Shown here: piece after piece, positions 11,948 through 24,779 of the stretch
How positions within the stretch are numbered: the first letter of the stretch is position 1
How the letters are laid out: each line of letters begins with the position of its first letter
Source: Heterodera schachtii
Lineage: Eukaryota > Nematoda > Chromadorea > Rhabditida > Heteroderidae
Assembly (NCBI GenBank): GCA_023374025.1
Contig: SIJG01000181.1
Coordinates: forward strand, 124,001-188,000
Direction: 5' to 3'
Length of the DNA stretch: 64,000 nt
Notes under the pieces: model-generated
Told to the model about the DNA's origin: nothing
The model's database searches: none
Seen by the model: the letters and a program-made list of their open reading frames with translations, nothing else
Made by a program: the position numbers and the translations under genes

Positions 11948-12512
11948 CATTATGATAATTGTTGATAATTTTAGTTGTTTTTTTATAAAACTTATAAGCT
12001 ATAAACAGATATTTTAAATCTTTTTTTGATTTGATAGATTATAATAAAAATTGATTTTAATTTTAAATTTAATTTCAACAAAAAATTGAGTATTATTTAT
12101 TCATTTTCTAAATCAATTGTTTTTATTTATTCGATTAAATGCCATTTGAATTATTTACAAATTTATAAATCTCGTTAGGATCTCGTCATAGTATAAACCT
12201 TTTGAACAAAGTTTCGCGTCTTTTTTCTTTTATCCTTTAATTATTATTTTTGTTCATTTTAAATGCTAATATTTATTTTAAATTTCATTATTTAGTTTTT
12301 ATTCAGTTGTAAATATTTTAGTCACATCTTAATGCACATAATGTATAATATTATTCAATTTATTAAAAAAGTTTAATTTCGTAATTTTTGTCAAACTTTA
12401 CAATTGCTTAGATTTTATTGAAAAACAATTTTTTAAATTTTTTTTAAGTAAATTATTATTCGTTTTCAAACTTGATTGAAATCAAGTTAAGCTGCACTCT
12501 TGCGTAACGAAA
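11948..12512 (+). repeat. Direct duplication, copy A (565 bp)
   Basis: Nearly identical to 12563-13371 (offset 615 bp at the start), from CATTATGATAATTG through GCGTAACGAAAC. It contains the same unusual islands in the same order (CTCGTTAGGATCTCGTCATAG, AAGTTAAGCTGCACTC). No coding frame in either copy. Confidence 0.85.
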
Positions 12513-12562
12513 CTAATTTGGTTTGCTGTAAATTGCTTGTGAATTTAGTTTTTTTAATTCAG

Positions 12563-13371
12563 CATTATGATAATTGTTGATAATTTTAGTTGTATTTATA
12601 AAACCATAAGCTATAAACAGATATTTTAAATCTTTTTTTGATTTGATAGATTATAATAAAAATTGATTTTAATTTTAAATTTAATTTCAACAAAAATTGA
12701 ATATTATTTATTCATTTTCTAAATCAATTGTTTTTATTTATTCTATTAAATGCCATTTGATTATTTACAAATTTATAAATCTCGTTAGGATCTCGTCATA
12801 GTATAAACCTTTTGAACAAAGTTTCGCGTCTTTTTTCTTTTATCCTTTAATTATTATTTTCTTTTTATATCCTTTATACTAAAAGTTTCTGTAAATATTT
12901 AAATTTAATAATGAACTGTAAATAAATTAAAAAATTAATTTGTTCTTTTATAAGATAATTAATAAAAAAATTTCCTTTTCTTTACAACATTTTTAATAAT
13001 TTTGCAATTCTCGTGCTCGCTAATTGTACTTCTCTTTTGTTTGAGTCAATCTCGATTGCTCGTCTATTGACACACGCGGTTCCTCCACGCATCATTTTCT
13101 CTTTTTTCAAATCACTATTCTCATTTTAAATGCTAATATTTATTTTAAATTTCATTATTTAGTTTTTATTCTGTTGTAAATATTTTAGTCACATCTTAAT
13201 GCACATAATTTATAATATTATTCAATTTATTAAAAAAATGTTTATTTTCGTAATTTTTGTCAAAATTTACAATTGTTTAGTGTTTTATTGAAAAAAAATT
13301 TTTTAGTAAATTATTATTTGTTTTGAAACTTGATTGAAATCAAGTTAAGCTGCACTCCTGCGTAACGAAAC
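12563..13371 (+). repeat. Direct duplication, copy B, with 261-bp extra segment
   Basis: Matches 11948-12512 except for an extra block at 12861-13121. That block is absent from copy A, where the flanking sequences meet directly. It holds the only GC-richer stretch here (CACACGCGGTTCCTCCACGC) but no inverted ends, so I cannot tell insertion in B from deletion in A. Confidence 0.8.
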
Positions 13372-13617
13372 ATTTAATTTAGTTTGGGATAAGTAATCAT
13401 TTCTAGTAGAGTGCAGCGGGACCGGGACCGGGCCGGGAATTCCCGGTCATCCGAGGTCCCGGTCCCGGTCCCGGGTTTTGAAAAGCTCAGGTCCCGGACC
13501 GGGAAAAACAAGCACTAGTAAGAATGGGGGTCTGAGTGAAAAATTAATGAACTAAAAGAAAAAATTTAAAAAAATATGAAATATATTCTTTAAAATTTAC
13601 ACTAATAATTGTGAAAA

Positions 13618-13670
13618 TGGTCTAGTGGCTAGTTTGACTTTTCCCATCTTCTTTCCCGTTGTTCAATCCC
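13618..13670 (+). other. tRNA-like A and B boxes inside a transposon
   Basis: TGGTCTAGTGG fits the RNA polymerase III A-box and TGTTCAATCCC the B-box (one mismatch), about 30 nt apart as in a tRNA gene. T-arm and acceptor stems do not pair, so this is a tRNA-derived relic and not a tRNA gene. Equivalent blocks occur on the minus strand at 43893-43945 and 62808-62864. Confidence 0.6.
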
Positions 13671-13877
13671 TCTTCAGAAATTAAATTATTTTTAATTTTC
13701 TTTTTGTATACCCATGGGTTTCCTATAGACAAAATATGTTCTTCATTTTTTTAATCGACACATATTTATCATTTTTTAAATGAAAATCCATATTAAATTG
13801 TTGATCCTAGTATTATTAAAAGCCAACCTTTTTGTTGAAAATCTGTTAACAAATCTCACTCAAATTTTCAAAATTTC

Positions 13878-13905
13878 CCCCGGCGGCGCCTATCGGCACC
13901 GCCGT
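13878..13905. repeat. GC hairpin module
   Basis: CCCCGGCGGCGCC, TAT loop, CGGCACCGCCG; preceded by GAAAATCTGTTAACAAATC and followed by C-rich DNA and a GTGCGCCGC word. Same arrangement as at 53.79 kb and, inverted, at 62.58 kb. Confidence 0.75.
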
Positions 13906-13960
13906 CCCCCCCTCCCCCCACCGGTTCCCTAAAAGATTTTGGCAAAGGTGCGCCGCAAAA

Positions 13961-14909
13961 AAAAAAACAATTTAAACGAAAAAGGCAATTATTCAAATAT
14001 TATTTTCAATATTCTATTCGTTGTAGATAAAATTTTGTTGAATTAATAATTAGAAATTTATGTTTTATCAATATAATAATGTTGGCTTTGAATTTTTTAT
14101 AACTGAATAAAATTTTTATGTTGACATTGTCGTAAATTAAATTGCCTAAATTTGCCAGGGTATCGTAAGGGCCTACCACAAAGGATTGAACCCTGATAGC
14201 TGGCGTGTTTTATAATTCCTTCATTTGATATTTAATTTCTTTTGAATATTTATATCCTAATATTTTTTATCATATATTAATTATTAATATTTTTTAAAAA
14301 TTCGGGTTCCATTATTTTATGCATCACATTTTTCAATTTAATGTTCAGTTAATTTTTTGTTTATTTTTTGATATTTATAAGTTCAAAATTTTGTTGAACT
14401 TTCTTTTCTTTTCATGAAAGATTTTCGATGTGTTCTAATAAGTAACGAATACACTTATTGTCAATATTTACTGCGTAATTATTTATATTAATTTTATTCA
14501 TTTATTTTCTAAGTTTTTAATTTTATTATTGTTTCTCCCGCGAATAAAATTTATTTACATAATTAATTTATCCACCATGATTTCAAACGCGATTTTTCAT
14601 TGGATGGTTGCCATTTTATCTATCTTCCCTTAAATTTAAAATTTTTTGTATTTTTGATTTTTTATTCACTTGATGTGGTTATGTTCGAATTGTAAGCACC
14701 TTTGTATTTTCCATTCATTATTTTGTTTAATGTTTATAGATAAAGATATATTAACCAAATATTCATTAACTTTTGTTCACAAATAAATAATTATATTTTT
14801 TTATAATTTTTACGAAAATTATATTTTTTTTTGAAATTATCCGAGATTATTATTGCATAGAATAATAGTTAAATTTGTTTAAGTGAATTTAAAATATTAA
14901 ATACTACAC
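13961..14909. other. AT-rich DNA, no gene seen
   Basis: A lone GGATTGAACCC at about 14184 resembles an inverted B-box but has no A-box partner. Nothing else is supported. Confidence 0.5.
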
Positions 14910-15345
14910 TAGAGACCGGATTTTGAAAATACCTGGCCCGAGATCGGGTTTAGACAATTGACCGGGACCAGGCCATCGTTCCAAAAAGTCCGTTTTATCG
15001 AGCGCCCCGGGCCAGGTAAAATTTTTGTAGATTTTACATCCATTTTAAGAGGTTTTCAACAAAAATTGGAAATTTGGGATTTTGTGGATTTTGGAATTTT
15101 TTAACAGTTGAATTGTAAAAAAGTCCAAAATACATCAAGTTATTAATTCAAACTTTGAATAAAGACATTTCGGCAAAATAATTTCTAAATTTATTAAATT
15201 TGAGGCAGTTATGGCGTTTGTACAAAAAAAACAGGGTCGGCGGCGGGCCCTCCCGATCGCTAATTACTACGGTATTTTTTATGTTTTTTCAATGATAGCT
15301 GGGCCCGGGTGTACCTTTTTCCCGTTTCAGTACCTATTTCTCGAT
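14910..15345. mobile_element. Decayed TAGAGACCGG element with GGCCCGGG words
   Basis: Begins TAGAGACCGGATTTTG (YARNG end) and contains GGCCCGAGATCGGG and CCCCGGGCCAGG near the left and GGGCCCGGGTG near 15300. The open frame at 15211 is a by-product of the GC-rich segment and resembles no protein I know. The right terminus is uncertain. Confidence 0.45.
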
Positions 15346-18300
15346 TTTAAGATAATAAAAATTCGGGATCTGATGATAAGTATGTCCGAATAAGAGCAGA
15401 GTTAATTACAGATATGTTTTGTTTTAAATGTGTGAAAGATTTAATAAAATGTAAAAAATAATTAGATGAGTTATTATGTTCTACGTTATATTGAATAATT
15501 TATAATTAGTTTTAACAATTATTCTATATTTAATTTGATATTCATTTTATTAATTATTTTTAAACTTGGAAGGGTAAAATTATGTTATGAGCATTTATTA
15601 AATAAATCACATGCAATTTATAATTATCGAATAATTTTTGGTTGGTTTGTATGCGCGCACGCATTATAAAAGGGGTTAACACGCTGACTTATTGCCGTTC
15701 CAGGATTGCTGGATTACCCGATTATGCAGTGCTATCTATCACTATTTTTTTGACATCTTCATAATTTTTTTAAATTTTCGAATACATTTAATATTTTAAT
15801 GCCACCGTTAAAAAGATTTGTTTAATGTTTTGCTTTTATAAATTTTCAAATATAATAAGTTATTTTAATTTTAATTTATATAAATTTTTGTCTTCCAATA
15901 AACAAAATAAAATATTTATAGATTAAAACACCGTTTTTTGGAATGATTTTTACAAATTCAATGCGGTTTATTACATTAATATTACTTTATTAACAAGTAA
16001 TTTTAAAAATTGAATAAGTTTCTGTGCATATTTTACTTTGTTTTTTATTTTATCATTTTTATATATTTTTTTATTTTTAACTCGTTTTTTAATAATAATA
16101 GCTCTTTAACAAACTTGACCCATTGAACTAGTTTTTACCCGGTCGATTCTCTCAAATTTAATAAATTTATCTTCTATTATCTGATGGATATAATGCGAAT
16201 AATGAGTGAAAGTCTCCATTTATCGAATATTTAAAAGATTTATTATTATTTATTTTCTATTTTTAAGTTTCAATTTTATTTTTATTTTATTTTATTGTTT
16301 TGTGTTGAATTTATCTTACTTTAATTATCTTTTATGTTTTCCCAAAATTCTTTGATTAATTATTTACCAAACAATTGATTGATAAATATAAATTTATCAA
16401 TTAATAAAAAGGTAAAAGAAAATAACTTATGCATTCAATAGATTTCAAATTCAAAACTTATTTTAAAATTTTAAAGATTCTTTAAATATTTTTCCAACTA
16501 ATTTAATTCTTATATTTGAAAATAATTTCATATCTTATTTCATTAATTTTTCAATATCATTCATTTGAGCTATCATTCATTATAGTACAAATCTGTTTTT
16601 TGTTATTTTTAAAAATTCTTTTCATTTTAATTAATTCAATCTGATGCAAAGATACTTATAATTAATAATCTTTTTAAATATTCTAATGGAAAGAAGTCGA
16701 TGGTTGTCGTCATCTATGGCTTGTCATTTTCTTAATGACCTAATTATTTTAATTAACATATTTTTGTGAGCAACTTGTTATCCATCAGTATTTGCAACGT
16801 ATTAATAATTTTAAATTTTTTATCTTTTTGGATTAGATTTTTGTTTATCTTTTTTCAAATTAAAAGATGATCATAATTTAGTAACAATAAATAAATTACT
16901 AAAACCATTGATCAATATTTTCTGACAATGTCTTTATAATATTTAACTTTCTTATTTCCGGTTTTAATCATTTCAAAATATGTTTTAAAAGTCTTGACAA
17001 GGCCGGTAGCATTATGTAAAACAAGAAGTAATTTTGATTATTTTGTTTTAATAATAAACGATTCTTTGAAGGGAAAATGTTTTTAATTGCAGTTTTGTGA
17101 ATTTCACTTTTTCATATTTTCAATTATAAAAATTACATTTTATTTTTGTTTTAAGAAATTATATTTTGTCGTAATCATTCCATAAGCATATTTTATAAAT
17201 GCTTTATGGTATTTATTTCTTCTTCCTCTTTTGTTAATGTTGTAACCCTGCTCACTACCGCCATTTCTTTTGTATAAGTGTTGCCCACTAAAATTTTACT
17301 TTATTTGATTTTTTATCTTTATTTTTGTTTATCTTATCGATCATTTATTTCTATATTTGTTATAATTTATTTTTATAACCAGTCTAACATTTAAAAATCT
17401 TTTTAAATTTATAGAATTGTCAATTTTATTTAATTTAAATATTTAATTTTTCTATTAACCGTTTTTTCATTATTTGTAGTATTTGGTGGTACATTTAATC
17501 TTTTTTATATATTTTTCTTAATTCGTTCTTGTTAGAACTAAAAATATATATTAATTTTATTTAGAAAATTTACACTTCTCCATTGAACTAACATTCGGAA
17601 TACTGTTTTTTGTAAAATTGTTGAAAATCCAATTTTAATTGCTGTGAAATTCTTATAAAATTTATTTTTTTTTAATCAGCACAATTATAATTTTGATAAT
17701 TTTTATATTCTTATTTAAATTAATAAATTTAACAAATATTATAAGTTTTTTTTTGTTTATATTCAAATTATAATAAAGAATGTTTTTCATTTAAATTTTT
17801 GAACAAAAAATCGATTTTTATTATTAATATTTTTATTTGACATATTTGCAATATAAAGGCATACATTTTTGGCTTATTATATTTTATTTTTACAAATTGT
17901 GATAATTTTATATTGTTTTTGTTTTGTTTGAAATTTTTAGTTTAATATTATTCTGCTTTAAATAATATAGTTTTATTATTTTATTAAAAGAACTAAAATC
18001 AGTCGCATTAATATTTTTGCAAATTAGTATTTAAAAACAATGTTATAATTTTAACTAACAAAAGTTGAAAAAAATTTTGGACTAATTCTTCTGGCTAATG
18101 AATTGTCCAAGATTGAATCTAATTATATTATTTTGTATATTTATTCAATATAAGATGTATAACATTCGCTTCATATAAATAACAAGTGTTTTTCATTATT
18201 AGTTCGCCGTAAAAAAAAATTTTTAAATTGTATTTAGTATGATAACATTTTTAACCATTCGTTTTATTTGATATATTTTTAATTTATTTTGCATTCTCTT

Positions 18301-19365
18301 TTCCATTTTTATTCATTATGCTTACTTTATTATATTAAATAGAAAATGTAATTGCCTTAGAGAATCTTTTTTCTTGACCGATAGAAACAGTCTCAGTCTC
18401 CCTTACATTATAGCATTTGTATTTTAGTTCAAGTCTTATGTCTCAAGTAAAAACTTTTGTATTAGCTCTTTCTTGATTCATTTTAATCAAATTTTTTATG
18501 AATTTTTCTTTTTATTATTAAAATTATTATTCGTTATTTTTTTCTTGTTCTTTTAAGAAAATTTTGGTAGTTATTATTTTTATTTACCTCTATGGATTAT
18601 TTGGGTTCTTTAAAAATGAATATTTTGGTAAATTTTAATTTTTATTTATCAGTATGGATATATAATTATTCAATTATAATTTCCCATTTCCCACTTGCGT
18701 TCTCTCATGTACCATTCCTTTCGAATTCGTTCCTTAAAACCGTATGAATTTTTTATTTCCTATTATTAAATTAAGACATTTTAATATTTATTTATCTCTT
18801 CCCGAATGCAATTGTATTCTTTCTTACATGTGGAGCCATAATTATTTTTAATATTATATTATGTTATTTATTTATTTTCTTCAAGTTTAGTGGTTGAGAA
18901 TTAATGTTAATTTACAGATAGAAACTTTTTTAAATTAAATGAATCAATTCATTATTTTACAAGCAAATAAGTCTATTAATTTGTTTGAAAGTTTTTATTT
19001 TTTTAAATAAAAATGTTTTTAAGAGATTGCTAATTGTTGTATCGAAATTTAGTTATTTTGTTAATTCATTCAATAAATTGTTTAACTAAGTAGGCCGAAT
19101 TAAAGGCATTTAAATTTATTTCGAATAGATTTTCTTAAATTTTTTATTTGAGAGGGTATTCTATTAAATTCTTGTTCTAAAACGCGATCTCCTTCTTAGG
19201 TTGGTATAAGATCGAAGAAGCAATATTTTGTTTTTTATTAATTTATTCTAAGGGTAACAAAAATAATTGTGTTTATTTTTCGCTTGACTGTCTAATTGAT
19301 GTGTAATTAATTAGCCATTTTATATTGTAATTAATGCTGAATTATATCTGTTATTGTCAGGACTT
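15346..19365. other. 4-kb AT-rich desert
   Basis: No gene or element recognised. At about 15650-15720 there is a less A+T-rich patch with TATAAAAGG (15666) that could pass for a TATA box, but no coding sequence follows, so I do not annotate a promoter. Confidence 0.55.
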
Positions 19366-19690
19366 CCTTTTTTATGTAAAAAAAAATCGCGAAATATGTA
19401 AACAAAATATGTATAAAAAATGGTAAAATAGGTATGAAATATGTACAAAAAGCTCAGAAATATGTACAAAAATATGTAAATAAAATTTTTTAAATAGTCA
19501 TTTTTTAGAAAGAAAAATTCCTACTAAAGGTAAAATAGGCACAAATTACTATAAAAATGACCTAAATAGGCTTAGAAATCACCTTTTATTATTTTAAAAA
19601 TTAATTTCTGGTATCTCACTTTTGGTAAAAAACCGATTTTTGGGGTACATTACAAAAAAAAAAATTTTTTTTCACAAAATATAAATTCTT
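19366..19690 (-). mobile_element. Old AATATGTAC-family element fragment
   Basis: Starts AGGACTTCC (compare the right ends near 42065 and 45965, which read AAGTCCTAAC or AAGTCCCAAC). It then repeats ATATGTA(C/A)AAAA words and has the family-specific blocks AAAATAGGCACAAA and AAATGACC...ATAGGCTTAGAA. It is the only copy in the desert and is more diverged than those beyond 40 kb. The strand sign only marks relative orientation and is uncertain. Confidence 0.6.
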
Positions 19691-20164
19691 ATAATTATAA
19701 TTAAAGATTATAACTTTTAACAAAATCATGTCCCTCTGTTTTCGTCTTTTTTTTCACACTCAAAACAAAAGCTTTAAAAAATACATAATACATTTAAAAA
19801 CTCCAACTTTTTTATTTAATTTATGAATTTTATTTTAAATTTTTTATTTGATTTAATTAACTTATCGCTTACATTACGAAAATTTATTCTTGGTTTACTG
19901 CAATTTGATAAAAAAAAATATTTTATATTTAATTCTTTTATAAAAATATAAATAATATGATAAATCAAGAACGTCTCGTGATTTACAGAATTATTATTTT
20001 TAATTTAACTGCACAAAATTTTCATTCTTCTATTTTTGCTTCAGATTAATGTGTTTTCAACAAGAAGATGTTTTTATAAATTTAATTTCATTATCTGCTT
20101 TTCACTCGAAAAGCTTTTTGTTTCATCATTAATTTTATTGAATTAATTTATTTCATATGCATTT

Positions 20165-21035
20165 GTTTAATTTTGTGTAATTCATTTTATAAAAATATAT
20201 TCAACGAAATTCCTACAGGTAAAAAACCATGTAAAAATTTATTTTGTATTTTTTACTAATTATCGTCATTAGATAGACGAATAAAAATCGTTGATTCATG
20301 TAGTGAAAATTTCATTTTTTATACATTTTTGAAAAGGGAAAATTTGTCTCTTCATTTTTAATTAATTTTAAATCAATTATTTCTTATTTTAATATTTATT
20401 AATAAATTAGTTTTCTTTATTAAAAAAATAATTTGATTATTTATATGAAATTTTCGTGGATTTTCCTGTGGAAATAGTCAAGAACAATTACGGCATGAAT
20501 TCCGTCCAAATTTATAACTCGGAAAATGCCCTTCCATGACAAATTAAGATTTTTTGTTTTTCTATTATGTTTAATTTTGGGTAATTTATTTTATAAAAAT
20601 ATATTCAACGAAATTCCTACAGGTAAAAAACCATGTAAAAATTTATTTTGTATTTTTTACTAATTATCGTAATTAGATAGACGAATAAAAATCGTTGATT
20701 CATGTAGTGAAAATTTCATTTTTTATACATTTTTGAAAAGGGAAAATTTGTCTCTTCATTTTTAATTAATTTTAAATCAATTATTTCTTATTTTAATATT
20801 TATTAATAAATTAGTTTTCTTTATTAAAAAAATAATTTGATTATTTATATGAAATTTTCGTGGATTTTCCTGTGGAAATAGTCAAGAACAATTACGGCAT
20901 GAATTCCGTCCAAATTTATAACTCGGAAAATGCCCTTCCATGACAAATTAAGATTTTTTGTTTTTCTATTATGTTTAATTTTGGGTAATTTATTTTATAA
21001 AAATATATTCAACGAAATTCCTACAGGTAAAAAAC
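20165..21035 (+). repeat. 404-bp tandem repeat, about 2.15 copies
   Basis: Units begin at 20165, 20569 and 20973 (partial), each with GTTTAATTTTG and the block CAACGAAATTCCTACAGGT. The spacing is exactly 404 bp between the same bases (20201, 20605, 21009). The two full units are almost identical, implying a recent duplication. No frame or inverted repeat in the unit. Confidence 0.9.
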
Positions 21036-23041
21036 TTTATTAAAAATATCATTAAAGAGTTTTGCTTTTGATAATAAAAAATACCAAATAAATTAGAATT
21101 ATTTTCTTAAATTTTTCATATTATTTTCTTAAATTTTTCATTGTGTTTGAATTGGCCAATGTAATTTCATAAATATTTTTATTTTTCTAATTTTATTGTG
21201 TCAATGCGTCGTAGTTTTTTAGGTTTGTAAATTCAAGTGTTTTTTAATTTCTTTTAATTTTTTTGATTAAATTTTATCTTATAATCACACGACAAATAAA
21301 ACATTTTTATTTCATAACAGCTAAACCTTCTTTTTTTTTTTATAATGTAAAAAAAATTTTTCTGTTATTTATTCTATAATATATTCAACTAAATTTCTAT
21401 CGATTCTTTCTTAAATATAAGTTTAAAAGTATCTTCTTGTTAATGATTTTGATTATATTATCACCGTATTATTATAATGTTTATAATTTTTTATATAAAT
21501 TTTTTTTTATTAATTCCATGTAAAATTTAAATATTTAAATTATCATAAAAGATATTCGTTTGTAAATATTTATTTTTCAAATTGATTTCATTCAATTTTA
21601 GTGTTATTATAATGCTGTTTATAATTTTATTCCATGTAAAATTTAAATATTTAAATTATTTTATTAGCTAGCAAAATAGTAAGTATTTGGCTTTAATTTT
21701 TCATTTTTACCATTGAGATTCCAATTTGCAATGATATTGGATCGAGGATACCAAGTTCTGCTAAAGAGCTTCACATTACTTTTTTAAATAAACTTTTTTT
21801 TAGCTTTTTTCCATTGTGTGAATTTATATATATATATTTTAATAAATTGCTGCCCCTATAAAAAATTTTTTTCAAGGCTCCCACATTGATTTTGTATTTT
21901 ATTCATAGTTTTTTTTTTGATTTTATAATTTTTACGAATTAATTGTTTTCTCATTTTAGTTAGAATTATAGTGATTTTTTTTAAAGTTGAATTCTGAGAA
22001 GAAAACATTTTTGTTTCTTCATTAATTTATTTTACGATTGATTTTATATTAAAGTTATTTATTAATTACCTATATCAATTTTTCTAGTCTCATAATCAAC
22101 AATTTTACATAAAATAAATATAATTAAAAATTTTCTGTCTATGTTACATAGTTTTAAAGCTTGCTTTCTAAAATGTTTTGAAACTTTTTATAATTGCATT
22201 TTTGAATTTATATGTGAATTTTACTTTTTATATTTTCAATGAATGGAGAATATGATATAAATTTGCAAAATTATTTCTTTTGTAAATTAATTTTTGCATT
22301 AAAAATTATATTATTCGTTTGCAATTATATCAATTTAGATTTTATATAAATTAAAAGAAAATTATTATTTTTCAATTTTTTTTAATTTCATTTACATTGA
22401 TAAATGTACATATTTCTCAAAACCTTTTTTATCTATAATTTAATTTTTCTCGAAGTTCAGGAACAGTCGTGCGGTTCTCCCATTGGCAGCAATAAACTAT
22501 TAAATTAACTTATTTCAATTATTATTTTTGTTTTTTTCAATTTATTTTTTCTTCACCAATTTTAATTGTTTATATAATTAAATAGAATATTTTTGGGATT
22601 TTCAATAAAAAATAATAATTTCATTAAACATAAAATTATTTTATTGATTATATATATTTCTCGTATTTTTTAAATATCTCTTTTTTCCATTTATAACAGA
22701 CAATTACTTTAATTGAATAAGATTTATTAAAATTATCTTAAGTTTTATTTTGTTTATTTATTTTGAGCTTATAAATTTTATTTTTTCTATTAACGATTTT
22801 TTAATTATTTGTGATGAATGCTGGTGCATTAATGTTCTTTTTTAGCTAATTTTCTTAAATCGTTATTTATAGTATAATAATTTTTTGATAATTTTTTTTA
22901 AATTTATTATTACAAAATCATATATATTATTGATATTATCTTTTTTTATTTATTTTTTTTATTTTTTTTAAATTAATTAACATGAATTTGTAATTCAGTA
23001 AAATTTATTCTCTTTTTAGTAGTGAATTAATGTAATGTTTT
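21036..23041. other. AT-rich DNA, no gene seen
   Basis: Long A/T runs and a short (TA)n near 21825; nothing coding recognised. Confidence 0.55.
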
Positions 23042-23254
23042 CTAAATATTTTTGAAATACCAAATTGTTTTTACACGTAAGTGAATGCGTATCAATTTGT
23101 ATATTAAACATTTGTTATATAATCTTAACCATTTAATTGAGATTGGAATATAATTTTTGAATTTTTTATTATAAATTTTCTTTTGATTAAATCCAGCAGC
23201 CATTTGTTCAGATTCTTCCAATCCTTTTTCTGGACTATGTTCAATCATTCGCAA
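23042..23254 (-). CDS. Coding-like fragment of unknown function
   Basis: A minus-strand frame of 70 codons. Its first 30 residues have the composition of a real protein (acidic/basic mix, including SPEKGLEESEQMAAGFN), while the rest is low-complexity. The last part and its 3' flank (about 23060-23210) are repeated, degraded, at 24445-24575, including the conserved CCAGCAGCCATTT block. So this is more likely part of an unidentified repeat or dead gene than an active one. No family recognised. Confidence 0.25.
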   Translation of the reverse strand: MRMIEHSPEKGLEESEQMAAGFNQKKIYNKKFKNYIPISIKWLRLYNKCLIYKLIRIHLRVKTIWYFKNI

Positions 23255-23891
23255 TTTTATATTTCGTTATATTTTAATGTAGAAACAATACATTTTAAAT
23301 TAATTAAAATATTCAATTTTTTCAATTATACGCACTTTTATTAATTTAATCAATATATAAAAGAGTAGTTTTTTATTTAAATTTTGTGCATTTTTCATCA
23401 AAATGCACATGTATGCTATTTGTTTTGCAAGTTTGTTATTCTGGACCTGCGGAATTGGTACAAAGTAATATGATAACACCTTTTACTTATTATTTAATAA
23501 TTTATTATGATTATTTATTTTGCATATTTGACAATTGCTGTATTATTAGCTTTGAAAATAAAACAAAAAGATATACAATAAGTAAATTTAAATTGCGAAG
23601 ATCACTTTATCAAAATAATGCGATTAATGTTAGTATTTATTTTTGTTAAATATATGAAAAACGTTCGTTTACTTCGTTCCATTTTTCATTTGGAATATCC
23701 ACATTAGAGATGGGATCTGTCTTCTCCGAATTTTTTTTAACTATTTATATAAGGTTCAAAGAATTATTACATAATAAACTTAATATTTAAAAACAAATTT
23801 ATATTTTAAAGTTTATAATTTCCTTCTTATATTTCTCTTTTAGTTTTTTACATATTCCTTGGAAATTAGCAGCTGTTCACAATGTTAAAAC

Positions 23892-24080
23892 TAGAGATCG
23901 GACCGGTCGGTTTTTTTCGGTTTTTTCGGTATATTTCGATTTTCGGTTTCGGTTTTTAACTGAAAAAACCGACCGAGAAATTTTTGAGTTTTTCGGTTTT
24001 TTGGTTTCGGTTTTTTCGGTTTTTTAACCGAAACCGTTCGACCGAAATAATCAAAAAAACGAAACAATCGGTGCGCGTCT
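23892..24080. mobile_element. CGGTTTTTT-rich hAT-like MITE
   Basis: Starts TAGAGATCGGACCGG and is built from CGGTTTT / AAAACCG words with a central TTTTTAACCGAAACC foldback. It is the same family as 4620-4789 in opposite orientation. The frame across it is a repeat translation. Confidence 0.6.
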
Positions 24081-24444
24081 CGGATCACAGCTTGACAATC
24101 ATTTGTATTGCTGCTAGTGAGCAAAATAATATTAATTATTGAAATATTTTAATAAAATAAATTTAAAAACGCCTATCCAAAGGCTTACTTGGATATATTC
24201 ATTTATCTGAGTCAAAAGATGGTATTTATGTTTTTAATATTTAATTTATAGTTTTTTTTGTTTTTTGTACAATTTTGTATCGATTTTTTACAATATTCTT
24301 TTTTGGTGCAAAAAAAAATTCTCTTCTCTGTTTTCTTTTGTAATTATTTTTTCATTTATATTTTTAAAATAAAAATAATTGAAGTAATAAGTTTTTTTCC
24401 TGTCATGTACAAATTTAAAAAAATTTGTATGGAACAATTTTTTT

Positions 24445-24575
24445 ATTCGTAAGTGAGTGAGTATAGAGTATAGATTGAATAATAAACCTTTGTTATGTAA
24501 TTATACCATTTAATTGAATTGGAATTTAATTTATTTTCATTATAAGATTTGTATGGTTTAATCCAGCAGCCATTT
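24445..24575 (-). repeat. Degraded copy of the 23.06-23.21 kb segment
   Basis: Shares CGTAAGTGA, ACC(T)TTGTTATGTAATTATACC-like and AATCCAGCAGCCATTT blocks in the same order with 23070-23210, with many small differences. Confidence 0.55.
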
Positions 24576-24779
24576 CATCAAAAATTTTTTTTATAATAAA
24601 TGTTTTTTAAAATAAAATTTTTGTATTTTTAATGTCGTGGTTTGTCCTCTCTCGCCACAGGTTGTTCGTTCTATTCTTAGATAAATTAATCGAAAACAAA
24701 TTCTTCATTTATTAGTTTTTTTGCGTGCTGGGTCGTTACCTAAAAACCGCCAAGTGGTAGGAAAACAAAAAATGTAAGA

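Larger units (their letters stand above)
13407..13960 (+). mobile_element. Truncated copy of the CGGGACC hAT-type element
   Basis: Starts TAGAGTGCAGCGGGACC and runs through the same blocks, in reverse order, as the right half of the complete element at 62155-63134. Those blocks are the GGGACC array, 'AGCACTAGTAAGAATGGGGG', tRNA-like boxes at 13618-13670 and the GC hairpin at 13878-13905. The opposite inverted end was not found, so one end is lost. Confidence 0.75.

Noticed and set aside
15660..15720. TATAAAAGG as a core promoter
   Set aside because: No coding exon, splice site or RNA gene downstream; a single TATA word in A+T-rich DNA is expected by chance.
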